DNA from: an uncultured Granulosicoccaceae bacterium | GTDB lineage: Bacteria; Pseudomonadota; Gammaproteobacteria; Granulosicoccales; Granulosicoccaceae | NCBI GenBank assembly: GCA_937951345.1 | Contig: CALFCF010000001.1 | Span: forward strand, 53,795-117,794 | DNA length: 64,000 nucleotides | Direction of reading: 5' to 3' | Shown here: positions 17,420-27,803 of the stretch, in pieces | Layout of the letters: the number at the start of each line of letters is the position of its first letter | How positions within the stretch are numbered: position 1 is the first letter of the stretch | Position numbers and translations under genes: made by a program | Notes under the pieces: generated by a model | Database searches by the model: none | The model's input: only the letters and a program-made list of their open reading frames with translations | What the model was told of the DNA's origin: nothing

Positions 17420-17891
17420 GGCTGATAACGGTAAACGTAATACGGGCGAGCGAGGATTTACTGTCGGAGGACTCGGTGAGGTTGCTGTACGTTGCGGGAA
17501 CATCGAGTCAATGACAACTTTTTACAAGGATATCATCGGCCTCGCACTGCTCTCCGGTGATCACCGCAGCGACGTCGTGTTTTTCAAAATCGCTGATGGA
17601 TTTGCCGGCCATACCTCAGTGCTGGCACTGTTCAGACATGATGCCGGTCGCACAGATATTCATCCTGTATCAGACCAGCCTCCGGCTACAGGCGCTGGTT
17701 CTTCGCTTCACCACCTGGCGCTCAGCCTGCCATACGCCGAACAGCAAGCCGTTATGAACTGGTATGAACTGAACAACATTCAATACCGCGTCGAAGTGTT
17801 TGACTGGATTGGCTGGCGTGGCATTTTTACCGAAGACCCCGAAGGCAACACGGTGGAACTGGTAGCATTTGACCGGTCGTTGCTTGTCTGA
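17409..17891 (+). CDS. VOC (glyoxalase/dioxygenase superfamily) protein
   Basis: 160 residues. A first VOC half starts EVAVRCGNIESMTTFYKDIIGL and a second half has SSLHHLALSLPYAEQQA and EDPEGNTVELVAFD, whose glutamate is the usual metal ligand. The frame is open further upstream but overlaps the aminotransferase; ATG 17409, overlapping that gene's stop by 11 bases, is the natural start. VOC proteins include lyases, epimerases and ring-cleavage dioxygenases. Nothing here decides between them. It probably works on an intermediate of the M20/dpaL/aminotransferase route. Confidence 0.78.
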   Translation: MPGEADNGKRNTGERGFTVGGLGEVAVRCGNIESMTTFYKDIIGLALLSGDHRSDVVFFKIADGFAGHTSVLALFRHDAGRTDIHPVSDQPPATGAGSSLHHLALSLPYAEQQAVMNWYELNNIQYRVEVFDWIGWRGIFTEDPEGNTVELVAFDRSLLV

Positions 17892-17971
17892 TTTAACCGG
17901 TATTTCAGTTATGGCACTTCTTGCAAGTGTTTCGGGTATTTCAGTTATTTCGACTAATTCCGTTTATTTCG

Positions 17972-20068
17972 TTAGGCGAATTCAATAATTACTTCGTCGA
18001 CGCTTAAACTGGCACCTTCCTCGTGGTTAACGCTTTTGACCACGCCATCCTGCTCAGCCATTAGTGCATTTTCCATCTTCATTGCTTCAACCACGACCAG
18101 CTCCTGTCCGGCTTTAACCGCTTCGCCTTCGTTAACGGAAATTTTGACTAACAGCCCCGGCATCGGTGACAGCAGGAATTTTGATAAATCCGGTGGGGCC
18201 TTCTCGGGCATCAATCGTGCGAGTGCAGCGACTTCCGGGCGCAGCACCTGAATGGATTGTGACTTTCCGGCACGGGTTACGATCCAATGGGTCGCTGCAC
18301 GATCGATTTGGGCAACAACATAAGATTCAGAGCTATCACCCGGGTGGATAATTTTGCCATCAAACAGCAGGTTGCCTGGTGTCCAGTCAGACGAGAGCTG
18401 TATTTCGTTACCGTCAATTCGAAGACTAATAGCATTCTGGCCGTTTTGACGTGCATCACTTGTTGCAAATGCAGGTTCTGTTAATTCAACAGCTACCGAT
18501 TCTGTCACGCCTTTGACCAAAGCTACCAGGGCCGCTGTCTCCTGTGCTGTGTGTGTTCGTCGCAGCTGATTGTCAACTTGCGCCGAACGCTGCGCATCTA
18601 TCAGTTGTGCAAAGGCTGCAATCGCAATGTTCTGAATGTCTGGTTTTGCCTGATCTGTTTGTGCGTTTTCTGTTGTTGCTTTGCTGCCTGAACTATCCGG
18701 GAAATGCTCATCAATAAACCCGGTGGTCAAGTCACCGTCGATAAACGCCGGGTGGGTTACCAGTGCGTTTAGAAATGGAATATTGTGGCTGACGCCTCGA
18801 ATAACGTACTGATCAAGAGCGCGACTCATCGCGGCTATAGCAGCATTGCGTGTATCGCCGTGGGTCACTAGCTTGGCGATCATCGGGTCGTAGAACATAC
18901 TGATCTCACCGCCTTCAAAGACACCGGTATCAACACGTACTCTGCCGTCACCGTGATCAGTGGTAAGTACGCCTTCGACAGGGGGTTGATAACGCGTCAA
19001 TCTGCCGGTTGAAGGCATGAAGTTACGTTCCGGATCTTCGGCGTAAACACGGGCCTCAATGGCCCAGCCACTTAACTTCACATCTTGCTGCTGCAGCGGT
19101 AGCGGGTGTCCGGCAGCAACCCGGATCATTTGCTCTACCAGATCAAGTCCGGTTATTAGTTCAGTGACTGGATGCTCTACCTGCAATCGCGTATTCATTT
19201 CAAGGAAATAGAAATTGCGATCCTTGTCGACAATAAATTCAACTGTGCCTGCAGATTGATAGTCCACCGCTTTTGCCAATGTGACAGCCTGCTCACCCAT
19301 AGCCTGACGTGTGGCTTCATCAAGGAAAGGTGAGGGCGCTTCTTCAATGACTTTCTGGTGTCGGCGTTGTATCGAACATTCACGCTCACCCAGCGCGATA
19401 CAGTTTCCGTTACTATCTGCAAGGACCTGTATTTCAATATGACGCGGACGCTCGATAAATTTTTCAACGAACACCCGGTCATCACCAAATGAACTGCGCG
19501 CTTCGTTTTGTGCGCTGGTGAATCCCTCTTCAACCTCATCCAGTGTCCAGGCAACGCGCATGCCCTTGCCACCCCCTCCGGCGGAAGCTTTCAACATGAC
19601 CGGGCATCCGATATCTGCGGCGATTTTGTGTGCTTCGGCGGGTGTGTCTATTGCATCAGCGTGTCCGGGTACCGTGTTGACACCAGAGGTTGCGGCAAGC
19701 TTCTTTGATTCGATCTTGTCGCCCATAACTTCAATGGCGCGTGTACCCGGGCCAATAAAGGTAATACCTGCTTTATCAAGTGCCAATGCAAAGTCAGCAT
19801 TCTCGGATAGAAAGCCAAATCCGGGGTGTACAGCTTCAGCACCGGATTGTTTGCAGGCTTCGATAATCGTATCTATTTTCAGATAACTTTCGGCCGATGT
19901 TGACCCACCGATGCCGATTGATTCATCCGCCATGGCAACATGCAGTGCGTGGCGGTCTGCATCTGAATAAACTGCCACGCTGGTGATGCCGAGGCGTTTG
20001 CAGGTGCGCATGATGCGGCAGGCTATTTCGCCTCGGTTGGCGATTAGAATCTTGTTGAACAAAGCCAT
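17972..20068 (-). CDS. pccA: propionyl/acyl-CoA carboxylase, biotin-carrying alpha subunit
   Basis: 698 residues with biotin carboxylase in the first 450 or so (ILIANRGEIACRIMRTCKRL; ATP-binding SAGGGGKGMR; MNTRLQVEHPVTE). A linker domain follows, then a C-terminal biotinyl domain with Lys664 in VEAMKMENAL. It carboxylates biotin for transfer to propionyl-CoA by the beta subunit. The gene lies downstream of prpE-pccB and a class V aminotransferase on one strand. With mce nearby, propionyl-CoA is the likely substrate; methylcrotonyl- or acetyl-CoA carboxylases share this layout and are not excluded by sequence alone. Confidence 0.9.
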   Translation of the reverse strand: MALFNKILIANRGEIACRIMRTCKRLGITSVAVYSDADRHALHVAMADESIGIGGSTSAESYLKIDTIIEACKQSGAEAVHPGFGFLSENADFALALDKAGITFIGPGTRAIEVMGDKIESKKLAATSGVNTVPGHADAIDTPAEAHKIAADIGCPVMLKASAGGGGKGMRVAWTLDEVEEGFTSAQNEARSSFGDDRVFVEKFIERPRHIEIQVLADSNGNCIALGERECSIQRRHQKVIEEAPSPFLDEATRQAMGEQAVTLAKAVDYQSAGTVEFIVDKDRNFYFLEMNTRLQVEHPVTELITGLDLVEQMIRVAAGHPLPLQQQDVKLSGWAIEARVYAEDPERNFMPSTGRLTRYQPPVEGVLTTDHGDGRVRVDTGVFEGGEISMFYDPMIAKLVTHGDTRNAAIAAMSRALDQYVIRGVSHNIPFLNALVTHPAFIDGDLTTGFIDEHFPDSSGSKATTENAQTDQAKPDIQNIAIAAFAQLIDAQRSAQVDNQLRRTHTAQETAALVALVKGVTESVAVELTEPAFATSDARQNGQNAISLRIDGNEIQLSSDWTPGNLLFDGKIIHPGDSSESYVVAQIDRAATHWIVTRAGKSQSIQVLRPEVAALARLMPEKAPPDLSKFLLSPMPGLLVKISVNEGEAVKAGQELVVVEAMKMENALMAEQDGVVKSVNHEEGASLSVDEVIIEFA

Positions 20069-20170
20069 AACTTGTCAGTTGCTTTTATCGTAAGTTGCTG
20101 TTTGCAGCTCTTATCCGCTCAGTCGCCGTTAGCAGTATCGACTTTTGCGTAAAATTATTCGTCGTATCGA

Positions 20171-21466
20171 CTAATTATCGGGTAATACGTGCTCTAGCGT
20201 CCCGGTAAGCTGTTCGATCTCTGATTGGGTGTTGTAGTGCGCGAAGCTCAGTCGGACCACGCCGTCTTCCATATCTGAAACACCCATAGCCTGTAAAACC
20301 CGCGGCGCATAAAAATTACCGTGCCCGGCAGATATGCCTGCGTTTGCCAAAGCTTCAGTTATAGATTTGGACGAAAGTTTGTTACAGGCGAATGCAACGT
20401 TAGCTTCGCGTGTCTGTGTGCTTTCGGCAGTGCCGAGTATATGAACGCATTTTTTATTCAGGCAATCGAACAACGGCATGACCAGTTTTTGCTCGTACGC
20501 TTTGATTGCGGCACTGGCTGTTCGAACGTTGTTCGCTACAGTGTCGTTCTCGTTACTGCCAAGGAGAGTGGCTACATGTTCGTAGTAGTCAGCAATCCCT
20601 GAGAGTGCGGCAATGCTGGCATGGTCAGGTCCGGCAGAATCGAACCGGTAAGCCGTACTTTTGTCTGCGTTAAAGTGATGGCACTGCGGCGTTAGTGCGT
20701 TCGCGAATTCATCATTGACGAACATTAAACCGAGGTGAGGCCCGTGCGTTTTGTACGTACTGAAGCAGTAGGCGTCCACCCCTGAATCCGACAGTGCTGC
20801 GATATCAGGTAAACCGTGCGGCGCATAGGAAACCCCGTCTGCAACCACAAAAACGCGTTGTTTAAGTGAAGAACGTAAAAGGCCGGCGATACGATCCAGT
20901 GGATTGATAGATCCGATGATATTCGAACTGTGTGTCAGGCTTACGAGTCGCGTGCGCTCATTTAACAAGGGCTCCAGACTTTCCATTTTCAGTTGACCGG
21001 TCTTCGACTCGACCGGCCAGAAACGAACGCGTGCATCACTGAGTTTTGCTGCCCGCAGCCAACCACCGATATTCGCTTCATGATCCTGCTCTGACACAAT
21101 GATTTCATCGCCGGGTTGCAAAAACCCGTCACAGGCGATAGCGAGTGTATTGAAATTTTGTGTGGTTGACGGTCCGACGACAAGATTACTTTGCGGAATG
21201 TTCAGGGCGTCGGCCATTCTTTTTCTGCCTTTATCCATGGCCTCACCAGCAGCGCTTTGAATGGTATTCGCACCGTAAGGCTGCACCTTGTGATACAGAT
21301 AAAAGTGTTGAAGTTGATCAATGACCTGTTTCGCCGGGAATGTGCCGCCGGCATTTTCAAAAAAACAACTGGCAGCGGATGCATCATCGAGCGAGAAGAC
21401 TGGAAATGACTGTCTGACCGTCTCGACTGGAAACGCGCTATCGTTTGTATTGTGTGTGGTGTCCAT
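20171..21466 (-). CDS. class V aminotransferase (cysteine desulfurase-like)
   Basis: 431 residues of the class V PLP family, with the Schiff-base lysine Lys239 in CFSTYKTHGPHLG, the PLP-phosphate segment VGPSTTQNFNTLA, and ADGVSYAPHG, whose aspartate contacts the pyridine. These resemble the cysteine-desulfurase-like group that includes isopenicillin-N-epimerase-type proteins. I see no clear catalytic cysteine loop of the IscS/SufS kind, so sulfur mobilisation is doubtful. It sits between pccB and pccA (138 and 102 bp gaps), an unusual insertion in a carboxylase operon. The function is unknown. Confidence 0.82.
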   Translation of the reverse strand: MDTTHNTNDSAFPVETVRQSFPVFSLDDASAASCFFENAGGTFPAKQVIDQLQHFYLYHKVQPYGANTIQSAAGEAMDKGRKRMADALNIPQSNLVVGPSTTQNFNTLAIACDGFLQPGDEIIVSEQDHEANIGGWLRAAKLSDARVRFWPVESKTGQLKMESLEPLLNERTRLVSLTHSSNIIGSINPLDRIAGLLRSSLKQRVFVVADGVSYAPHGLPDIAALSDSGVDAYCFSTYKTHGPHLGLMFVNDEFANALTPQCHHFNADKSTAYRFDSAGPDHASIAALSGIADYYEHVATLLGSNENDTVANNVRTASAAIKAYEQKLVMPLFDCLNKKCVHILGTAESTQTREANVAFACNKLSSKSITEALANAGISAGHGNFYAPRVLQAMGVSDMEDGVVRLSFAHYNTQSEIEQLTGTLEHVLPDN

Positions 21467-21604
21467 TTTTTTCTGCGACGTTTGCCAATGCGTACAACTA
21501 CTTTTGTATCTATGAATTACGTGAGCTGTTAGTTCACAGTGTATTTGCCAGCGACAGCAAGCCAGTCAACTCGCGGGCACAATGTACCGTTTGCCGGTGG
21601 GTCT

Positions 21605-23137
21605 TCAAAGCGGCAGGTTGTCGTGTTTTTTCCAGGGATTGGTTAAATCCTTATTGCGTAGCATGGCCAGATCGCGGCACAAACGACGGCGTGTTTCTGC
21701 TGGTTCTATAACATCATCGATAAAACCTTTGCCGGCAGCGATCAACGGGTTGGCGAATTTCTCCCGGTACTCTTCTGTGCGTTGCTGAATTTTGTCTTCG
21801 TCGTTCCGGTCAGCACGAAAAATTATTTCCACGGCACCCTTCGGTCCCATTACGGCGATTTCTGCAGAAGGCCATGCATAGTTGATGTCACCGCGCAGAT
21901 GTTTTGACGACATAACATCGTATGCACCGCCATAGGCTTTGCGCGTGATAACCGTGATCTTGGGTACTGTCGCTTCAGCGTAGGCGAACAGGAGTTTAGC
22001 GCCGTGCTTAATGATGCCGCCGTATTCCTGCGCGGTTCCCGGCAGAAAACCGGGTACATCGACAAACGTGACAATCGGTATATTAAAAGCATCGCAGAAG
22101 CGCACGAACCGTGCAGCTTTACGACTGGATGCGATGTCAAGGCAACCAGCCAGAACCATCGGTTGATTGGCAACAAAGCCGACCGTTGAACCCTGCATGC
22201 GTCCGAAGCCGGTAATGATGTTGGCGGCATAATCCGGTTGCAACTCGAAAAAGTCGGATTCATCAACGACCTTGACGATCAGTTCACGGATGTCGTACGG
22301 AACATTCGGGTTTTCCGGAACCAGTGTGTTGAGCGACGGTTCGCTTCTGTCCGCGTCATCGAAGTGTGGGCGAAAGGGTGGTTTTTCGCGGTTGTTGGGT
22401 GGCAGAAAGTCAACGAATCGTCTGAGTTGAAGCAGTGCTTCAATGTCGTTGTCGAAGGCGACATCCGCTACCCCTGATTTACTGGTGTGCGTGGTTGCAC
22501 CACCGAGTTCTTCCTGTGTGACGTCTTCCTGCGTTACGGTTTTAACAACTTCAGGGCCTGTGACAAACATATAAGAATTGTCGCGCACCATAAAAATGAA
22601 ATCAGTCATAGCTGGTGAATAGACTGCACCACCTGCGCAGGGACCCATGATCATGGAAATTTGTGGCACAACACCTGAGGCCAGCACGTTTTTTTGGAAA
22701 ACATCTGCGTAACCGGCAAGCGAATTGACGCCTTCCTGTATACGTGCACCGCCGGAATCATTGATGCCGACAATCGGAGCACCGACGAGCATCGCTTTAT
22801 CCATTACTTTGCAAATCTTGCGCGCATGTGCGGCTGAGAGCGAACCACCGAATACGGTAAAGTCCTGACTGAAAGCAAAGACCAGTCTGCCATTGACTGT
22901 GCCACATCCGATGACGACACCGTCGCCGGGGATTTTATTCTCCTGCATACCGAAGTCATTGCAGTCATGTTCGACAAACATATCCCATTCTTCAAAGGTG
23001 TCTTTGTCGAAGAACACATCGAGTCGCTCACGCGCAGTCAATTTACCTTTGCTGTGTTGAGCCTCTATGCGTCGGCTGCCACCACCGGCCAGCGCCGCTT
23101 CACGCCGGTCGTCGAGTTGTTGTTGAATATTTGACAA
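21605..23137 (-). CDS. pccB: propionyl-CoA carboxylase beta subunit
   Basis: Carboxyltransferase moving the carboxyl group from biotin to propionyl-CoA. 510 residues of the AccD5/PccB family: [15 protein letters not shown] near the N-terminus, the acyl-CoA oxyanion segment [33 protein letters not shown], and in the C-terminal half [20 protein letters not shown] and [15 protein letters not shown]. The [12 protein letters not shown] stretch is typical of propionyl-CoA rather than methylcrotonyl-CoA enzymes. It is 38 bp downstream of prpE, so the two are almost certainly cotranscribed. Confidence 0.94.
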   Translation of the reverse strand: MSNIQQQLDDRREAALAGGGSRRIEAQHSKGKLTARERLDVFFDKDTFEEWDMFVEHDCNDFGMQENKIPGDGVVIGCGTVNGRLVFAFSQDFTVFGGSLSAAHARKICKVMDKAMLVGAPIVGINDSGGARIQEGVNSLAGYADVFQKNVLASGVVPQISMIMGPCAGGAVYSPAMTDFIFMVRDNSYMFVTGPEVVKTVTQEDVTQEELGGATTHTSKSGVADVAFDNDIEALLQLRRFVDFLPPNNREKPPFRPHFDDADRSEPSLNTLVPENPNVPYDIRELIVKVVDESDFFELQPDYAANIITGFGRMQGSTVGFVANQPMVLAGCLDIASSRKAARFVRFCDAFNIPIVTFVDVPGFLPGTAQEYGGIIKHGAKLLFAYAEATVPKITVITRKAYGGAYDVMSSKHLRGDINYAWPSAEIAVMGPKGAVEIIFRADRNDEDKIQQRTEEYREKFANPLIAAGKGFIDDVIEPAETRRRLCRDLAMLRNKDLTNPWKKHDNLPL

Positions 23138-23175
23138 GTGTCTTGTCCCTTGGCTGTTTACCGGAAAGTTTGAAG

Positions 23176-25074
23176 TTAGCTGGATCGACCGTAACCCAGT
23201 CGCTGAAGGGTTTCGGTTATCTCATCGAGAATGACCGGGTCGTCAATAGTTGCCGGCATTTTCCAGTTACTGCCATCAGCGATCGAACGCATAGTGGCAC
23301 GCAGAATTTTTCCGGAACGGGTTTTCGGCAGACGTCCAATGACCGCAGCACTTTTAAATGCCGCCACCGGGCCGATACGTTCACGTACCATTTGTACCAG
23401 TTCAGGCACGATAGTCTCCTCGTCTCGTTCACATCCGCTATTTAGCACTACCAGACCGAGTGGTAACTGACCTTTCAGTTCGTCGGCCACCCCGACCACG
23501 GCACACTCGGCAACGTCTCTATGGGCTGCCAGTACTTCTTCGATAGCACCGGTGGACAAACGATGACCGGCGACGTTTATTACGTCGTCAGTCCGTGCCA
23601 TAACAAAGGCATAGCCGTTCTCGTCAATATATCCAGCATCACCGGTTTCGTAATAGCCGGGGAAAGTTTCGAAGTACGAACTTTTAAATCGCTCTGGCGC
23701 GCCCCACAGTGTGCTGAATGTGCCGGGCGGCAGCGGCAGTTTAACGACCAGCGCACCGATCTCGCCGGCAGCGACCGGTTTTTTGTCAGCGTCGAGAACA
23801 TCCATCTGATATCCAGGGACCGGTTGACCGGGAGACCCTGACACAACATCACGCATTTCAATACCTTTGCAGATCGCACAGATCGACCAACCGGTCTCTG
23901 TTTGCCACCAGTGATCGATAACCGGGACGCCCAGTGTCTTTTCTGCCCACGCAAGTGTTGGCGGATCGCAGCGTTCACCGGCGAGAAACAAGGCTTTGAA
24001 GTGCGATAAATCATATTGACTGGTTAATTTCGCCTCGGGGTCTTCCCGTTTTATTGCGCGAAATGCCGTTGGCGCAGTAAACAGTACCTTGACTTTGTGT
24101 TCTGAAATGACGCGCCAGAACGCACCTGCGTCGGGTGTACCTACAGGCTTACCTTCATATAAAAGGGTCGTATTGCCTGCAAACAAAGGCCCGTAGATTA
24201 TGTAGGAATGTCCGACCACCCATCCAATATCAGACGCCGCCCAGTAGACATCACCCGGGTCCACGTCGTAGATGTTTTTCATTGTCCACTTTAACGACAC
24301 GACACTGCCACCGGTATCGCGTACCACTCCCTTGGGTGCACCGGTGGTTCCGGATGTGTAGAGAATGTAAAGAGGATCCGTACTTTGTACCGGTACACAG
24401 TCGGCCGGTTTAGCCGCAGCGATAGCGTCGTGCCAGTCAATGTCACGGCTGTCGATCATCTCAGCCTGACATTGGGGGCGTTGCAGCAGAATGCTGGCTG
24501 ATGGTTTGTGTTTAGCCTCAGCAATAGCTGCGTCCAGCAACGGCTTGTATTCAATGATGCGATTTATTTCGATACCACAGGAAGCTGTGACAATAACTTT
24601 GGGTTGTGCATCGTCTATTCGAACCGCCAGTTCGTTGGATGCAAAGCCACCAAAGACGACAGAGTGAACTGCACCGAGGCGTGCACAGGCCAACACGGCG
24701 GTAATCGATTCCGGGATCATCGGCATGTAAATCAACACGCGATCACCTTTCTCGACACCTGCGCTCTTTAACGCGCCTGCGAAAAGGGCCACCTTTTCCT
24801 GTAGCTCAGCGTACGTGATGGTTTGCTTCGCATCGGTTACCGGACTGTCGTAGATAAGTGCGGGCTGATCACCGCGACCGGACTCTACATGGTAGTCAAC
24901 CGCGTTGTAGCAAGCATTGATAACACCGTCCGGATACCAGCGGGTAAATGGTGAATCCGAATCGTCCAGGATGGTTTGTGGCGGGGTCACCCATTGAACA
25001 TCCTGAGCCGCCTGAGCCCAGAAAGTCTCCGGTTCATCAATTGATTGTTGATAAATAGAAGCAAAATCGCCCAT
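23176..25074 (-). CDS. prpE: propionate--CoA ligase (acetyl-CoA synthetase family)
   Basis: Forms propionyl-CoA from propionate, ATP and CoA through an acyl-adenylate. 632 residues with the ANL motifs [19 protein letters not shown] (P-loop), WWQTETGWS (acyl/AMP pocket), YYETGDAGY and the C-terminal lysine in [15 protein letters not shown]. PrpE-like features are the N-terminus [20 protein letters not shown] and [17 protein letters not shown]. It is the first gene of the minus-strand run prpE-pccB-aminotransferase-pccA, which fits propionate use by carboxylation rather than the methylcitrate cycle. A close acetyl-CoA synthetase homologue is the main alternative. Confidence 0.9.
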   Translation of the reverse strand: MGDFASIYQQSIDEPETFWAQAAQDVQWVTPPQTILDDSDSPFTRWYPDGVINACYNAVDYHVESGRGDQPALIYDSPVTDAKQTITYAELQEKVALFAGALKSAGVEKGDRVLIYMPMIPESITAVLACARLGAVHSVVFGGFASNELAVRIDDAQPKVIVTASCGIEINRIIEYKPLLDAAIAEAKHKPSASILLQRPQCQAEMIDSRDIDWHDAIAAAKPADCVPVQSTDPLYILYTSGTTGAPKGVVRDTGGSVVSLKWTMKNIYDVDPGDVYWAASDIGWVVGHSYIIYGPLFAGNTTLLYEGKPVGTPDAGAFWRVISEHKVKVLFTAPTAFRAIKREDPEAKLTSQYDLSHFKALFLAGERCDPPTLAWAEKTLGVPVIDHWWQTETGWSICAICKGIEMRDVVSGSPGQPVPGYQMDVLDADKKPVAAGEIGALVVKLPLPPGTFSTLWGAPERFKSSYFETFPGYYETGDAGYIDENGYAFVMARTDDVINVAGHRLSTGAIEEVLAAHRDVAECAVVGVADELKGQLPLGLVVLNSGCERDEETIVPELVQMVRERIGPVAAFKSAAVIGRLPKTRSGKILRATMRSIADGSNWKMPATIDDPVILDEITETLQRLGYGRSS

Positions 25075-25398
25075 AAATGCAAAACTCGCGTCGACAATGT
25101 GGATTTAGTTATCTGACGGAGTATAAGGGCATCGATTATTTTGATCCATCAACCCTTGCCAGGATGCGGGTAGCGACCTGGCAGGGTCAAAACGGGACTT
25201 CGTCCCACAGGCTGGTCTCACCCCGTGTTATGCGAAAGCGCTGGCAGCCCGTAAGTAGCAGTAGCTGTGGTGTTGGAGCTTACAACGGTCAGGAATGACG
25301 TTGACCAGCACCGGGTGCGAGATCTGGCAAGCGTGTTTAAGCCTTCGCCAGTCTTCCACCCGATGGCCCGGCTAACGCTTATTAAACGGTTCTGGCGG
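25075..25398. other. non-coding gap before prpE
   Basis: 324 bp between the prpE start and the stop of the next minus-strand gene. On the minus strand TATACT, about 55 bp before prpE, is a possible -10 with a poor -35. The short open frames look accidental. I see nothing else. Confidence 0.4.
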
Positions 25399-26352
25399 CT
25401 AAGCAGTCAGCCTGGATTTAAATCGCCGCCGCCCGATGTTTAGAAGCAGAATTGGCAGCAACAGCCACATCGATCCCACGTGTTCACGTACGATCGCTTC
25501 TCGAACAGGGCCGTTACTACTTGTTGCATCGTTCAGCGATTCCGGGGTGTTGGCACCGCCGGAGACACCGATTGGATTGAGTTGCGTCAAAACGCCGGAC
25601 TGGTCAATGGATTCGAGCGGCAGGGCAACCAACGCCCGGTGTGATAACGCGTCAATGACGTCCAGTGTTTCCCCGGTTATTGCATCAACCAGCTCGAGCT
25701 GCATGTCGTAGTAGCCTGCCGGAAAATTTGAGACGAGCTCGCTCTCGATACGATAGGTGTCAGAAACCAGCGAACGAAAAACGCTGAACCTGTCGGATAC
25801 GTGGAACAACTGAAACGGTTCTTCAGGCGGGCGTAGAAATACCCGTACGAACACGGGTATTTCTCTGTATGAAGAATGGATAATATCTATATCAACACTG
25901 ACGCTGAATCCGCTGAAAAAACCATCCCTGTCTCCATCGGAAAAAAGCAAAGTGCCGACGTCTACAAAAATAGCCGGCGACCGAATGAATCGTGAACGCG
26001 ATTCGAGTGAATCTTCGCTCAAGGACTTACCTGCCGGTAAATCGATCACCCCGGCTAATTCGGGGTCATCGAGTAATGACTGAACACCAGCTTCAATATC
26101 TTGAACACGATTGACATAACCCTCTTCGATGATGGTGTATTGACGTGTTGAATCGTCCATCAAGGAAGCGTTAGCCACCGGAACAACCACCGGCATAAGC
26201 AAAAACAGCGGCAACAGTGGCGCGTAGAGGTTTTTCCTCACCCACGCGTTCAGCCTTGCCGGCGCTTGTGCCGGCGCGCGCGCCGTACGTTTTGGATTGA
26301 TGACAGACCGATAATTGTTTTTCAGCAGAATGCACATACCAGCTAGATCCAC
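25399..26352 (-). CDS. putative exported protein with C-terminal anchor, choice-of-anchor H-like
   Basis: 317 residues. After a basic stretch of about 45 residues comes a hydrophobic export segment (APLLPLFLLMPVVVPVANA). The middle part contains FVDVGTLLFSDGDRDGFFSG and VFVRVFLRPPEEPFQLFHV, similar as far as I recall to the choice-of-anchor H family. The C-terminus is a hydrophobic run followed by arginines (WLLLPILLLNIGRRR), the shape of a GlyGly-CTERM/rhombosortase-type sorting signal, though the preceding Gly pair is not clear. It is probably surface-attached or released. The long region before the signal peptide suggests the true start may be later. The family assignment is inference. Confidence 0.6.
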   Translation of the reverse strand: MDLAGMCILLKNNYRSVINPKRTARAPAQAPARLNAWVRKNLYAPLLPLFLLMPVVVPVANASLMDDSTRQYTIIEEGYVNRVQDIEAGVQSLLDDPELAGVIDLPAGKSLSEDSLESRSRFIRSPAIFVDVGTLLFSDGDRDGFFSGFSVSVDIDIIHSSYREIPVFVRVFLRPPEEPFQLFHVSDRFSVFRSLVSDTYRIESELVSNFPAGYYDMQLELVDAITGETLDVIDALSHRALVALPLESIDQSGVLTQLNPIGVSGGANTPESLNDATSSNGPVREAIVREHVGSMWLLLPILLLNIGRRRFKSRLTA

Positions 26353-27250
26353 TCAGGTTGCGGGTTGGTTGGGTGGAGTATCCGAGCGGACACTGAATCC
26401 GTACTGAATCATCCTTTCCATACTGACGTTTATTGTGTTGCTGACTGGAACAAAAAGATAAGCGTCGGTGAACGGGATTGCAGAGGTTCGGCGAAAATCA
26501 CTCCGGGCAACTTGCTCTGTTGCTTCTTTGGAGGGGGCGTATTGGGCCAGTCAAATGTGGGGAATTATTTCTGTAAATTATTGAATTTAAAGGTTTTTAT
26601 ACGTAGAAATATTGACTTTGCCACAGTGTTTGATCGACAATACGGCTGTTAATTCACCGGTTGCCGTAACATAGCATTGTGCGTTACTGTATTGAATGTA
26701 CAGTTTTTGTGACGTATGCCCGGTTCGGCTTTGTTACATGGACGAGAATTGCTGTTTGGAAAATTTCGGATCGACGTTCCCGGTTTGCCGGGATTTGCTG
26801 TTCTCGAGTTCAGATCCAGCGGTTGTCTAGTAAACGTTGTGCGATGCAGAAACGGTGAGTTTTACCGGCTCTCTATCATCGTATTGTCAGCAAGCAGGCT
26901 TGACCTGTGAATGAAGCGCTGATCATCGATAGCGCTAAACTGAAGTAACCAGATCGACTGCCTGGCAATGCTCGGTGGCTAGTTAAAATAATGATAAGTT
27001 TTCAGTAACGGTTTTTAGTAACAGTTTTAGCAGCAAACAGTTAGTTTAGTAGCAGTAAGAAGCGGCGAGGCGCTTTTGGATTTAGTCGAGATGATAACTA
27101 CTCGATTATCAGTTCCGATTATCAGTACCGATAGGAATAGGTTGGTAGCTGGTGAAGGCGGCTAAACATCACCTGGCGGTTGTGCGTATAAACCAGACAC
27201 TGCGCAACACATCGGGATAAAGCAAGAAGAAAGATTAGAGGACCCATGTC
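26353..27250. other. long non-coding region upstream of hfq
   Basis: 898 bp. Open frames of 95 and 64 codons lack ribosome binding sites and recognisable products. Visible structure: a small hairpin TCCCGG-TTTG-CCGGGA (26778-26793); two AGTAAC/GTTTTTAG repeats near 27005-27030; and a tandem 13-bp repeat (27103-27128). The usual upstream neighbour miaA is not here, so hfq must use its own promoter in this stretch. An sRNA gene is possible but I cannot support one. Confidence 0.45.
27103..27128. repeat. tandem 13-bp direct repeat upstream of hfq
   Basis: CGATTATCAGTTC (27103-27115) is followed at once by CGATTATCAGTAC (27116-27128) and the first bases of a third unit. The repeat lies about 120 bp before the hfq ATG. 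The paired sites could be bound by a regulator. Confidence 0.6.
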
Positions 27251-27499
27251 ATGGCAAAAGGGCAGTCACTACAAGAACCCTTCCTGAACACACTCCGCAA
27301 GGAGCGGATACCTGTCTCCATTTATTTGGTGAACGGCATCAAGTTACAGGGGCAGATTGAATCATTTGACCAATTCGTGGTGTTACTGCGCAACACGGTA
27401 AATCAAATGGTTTACAAACATGCCATATCGACGGTTGTACCAAGTCGTCCGGTAAAACTCGCCGCTCAAGGCGAAGAAGAGATGGCAGCAGAAGCCTGA
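27251..27499 (+). CDS. hfq: RNA chaperone Hfq
   Basis: Sm-like hexameric RNA chaperone that pairs small RNAs with mRNAs. 82 residues. The Sm1 motif [25 protein letters not shown] and Sm2 [12 protein letters not shown] are intact, including the Gln8 and YKH residues that form the proximal RNA site. The C-terminal tail is short and acidic compared with E. coli. GAGGA eight bases upstream sets ATG 27251; the nearby ATG at 27246 is out of frame. hflX follows after an unusually long 340 bp. Confidence 0.97.
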   Translation: MAKGQSLQEPFLNTLRKERIPVSIYLVNGIKLQGQIESFDQFVVLLRNTVNQMVYKHAISTVVPSRPVKLAAQGEEEMAAEA

Positions 27500-27803
27500 G
27501 GGTTGCCTTTTACCGGGTTGCTGTCTGGTCATAACCAAGCCTGTGAGTTGAGCCATCCTAGATTGCTCTCTCTCATCGGCACCGGGTAAAACCGGATGAA
27601 TCAGGCACCGATCGGGTGTAGCAATAATCCGGAATCATGCGTAAATTTTCGGGACTGACCAATAGCGCCGGCAGTACCTGTAACAGTGCATGCTCTGGTG
27701 CGTTCGGTATTATTGTCAGCTACCTGCCTTTTTGATCGCTAACAGCTGGCATAAGCCGCCAGCCTGACCCCCACAAATATGCCCGCGACCACTTTGACTA
27801 CCG

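Noticed and set aside
21605..23137. PccB as methylcrotonyl-CoA carboxylase (MccB)
   Set aside because: The oxyanion-site sequence, prpE next to it and mce nearby fit propionyl-CoA better; no leucine-degradation genes such as isovaleryl-CoA dehydrogenase are in the window.
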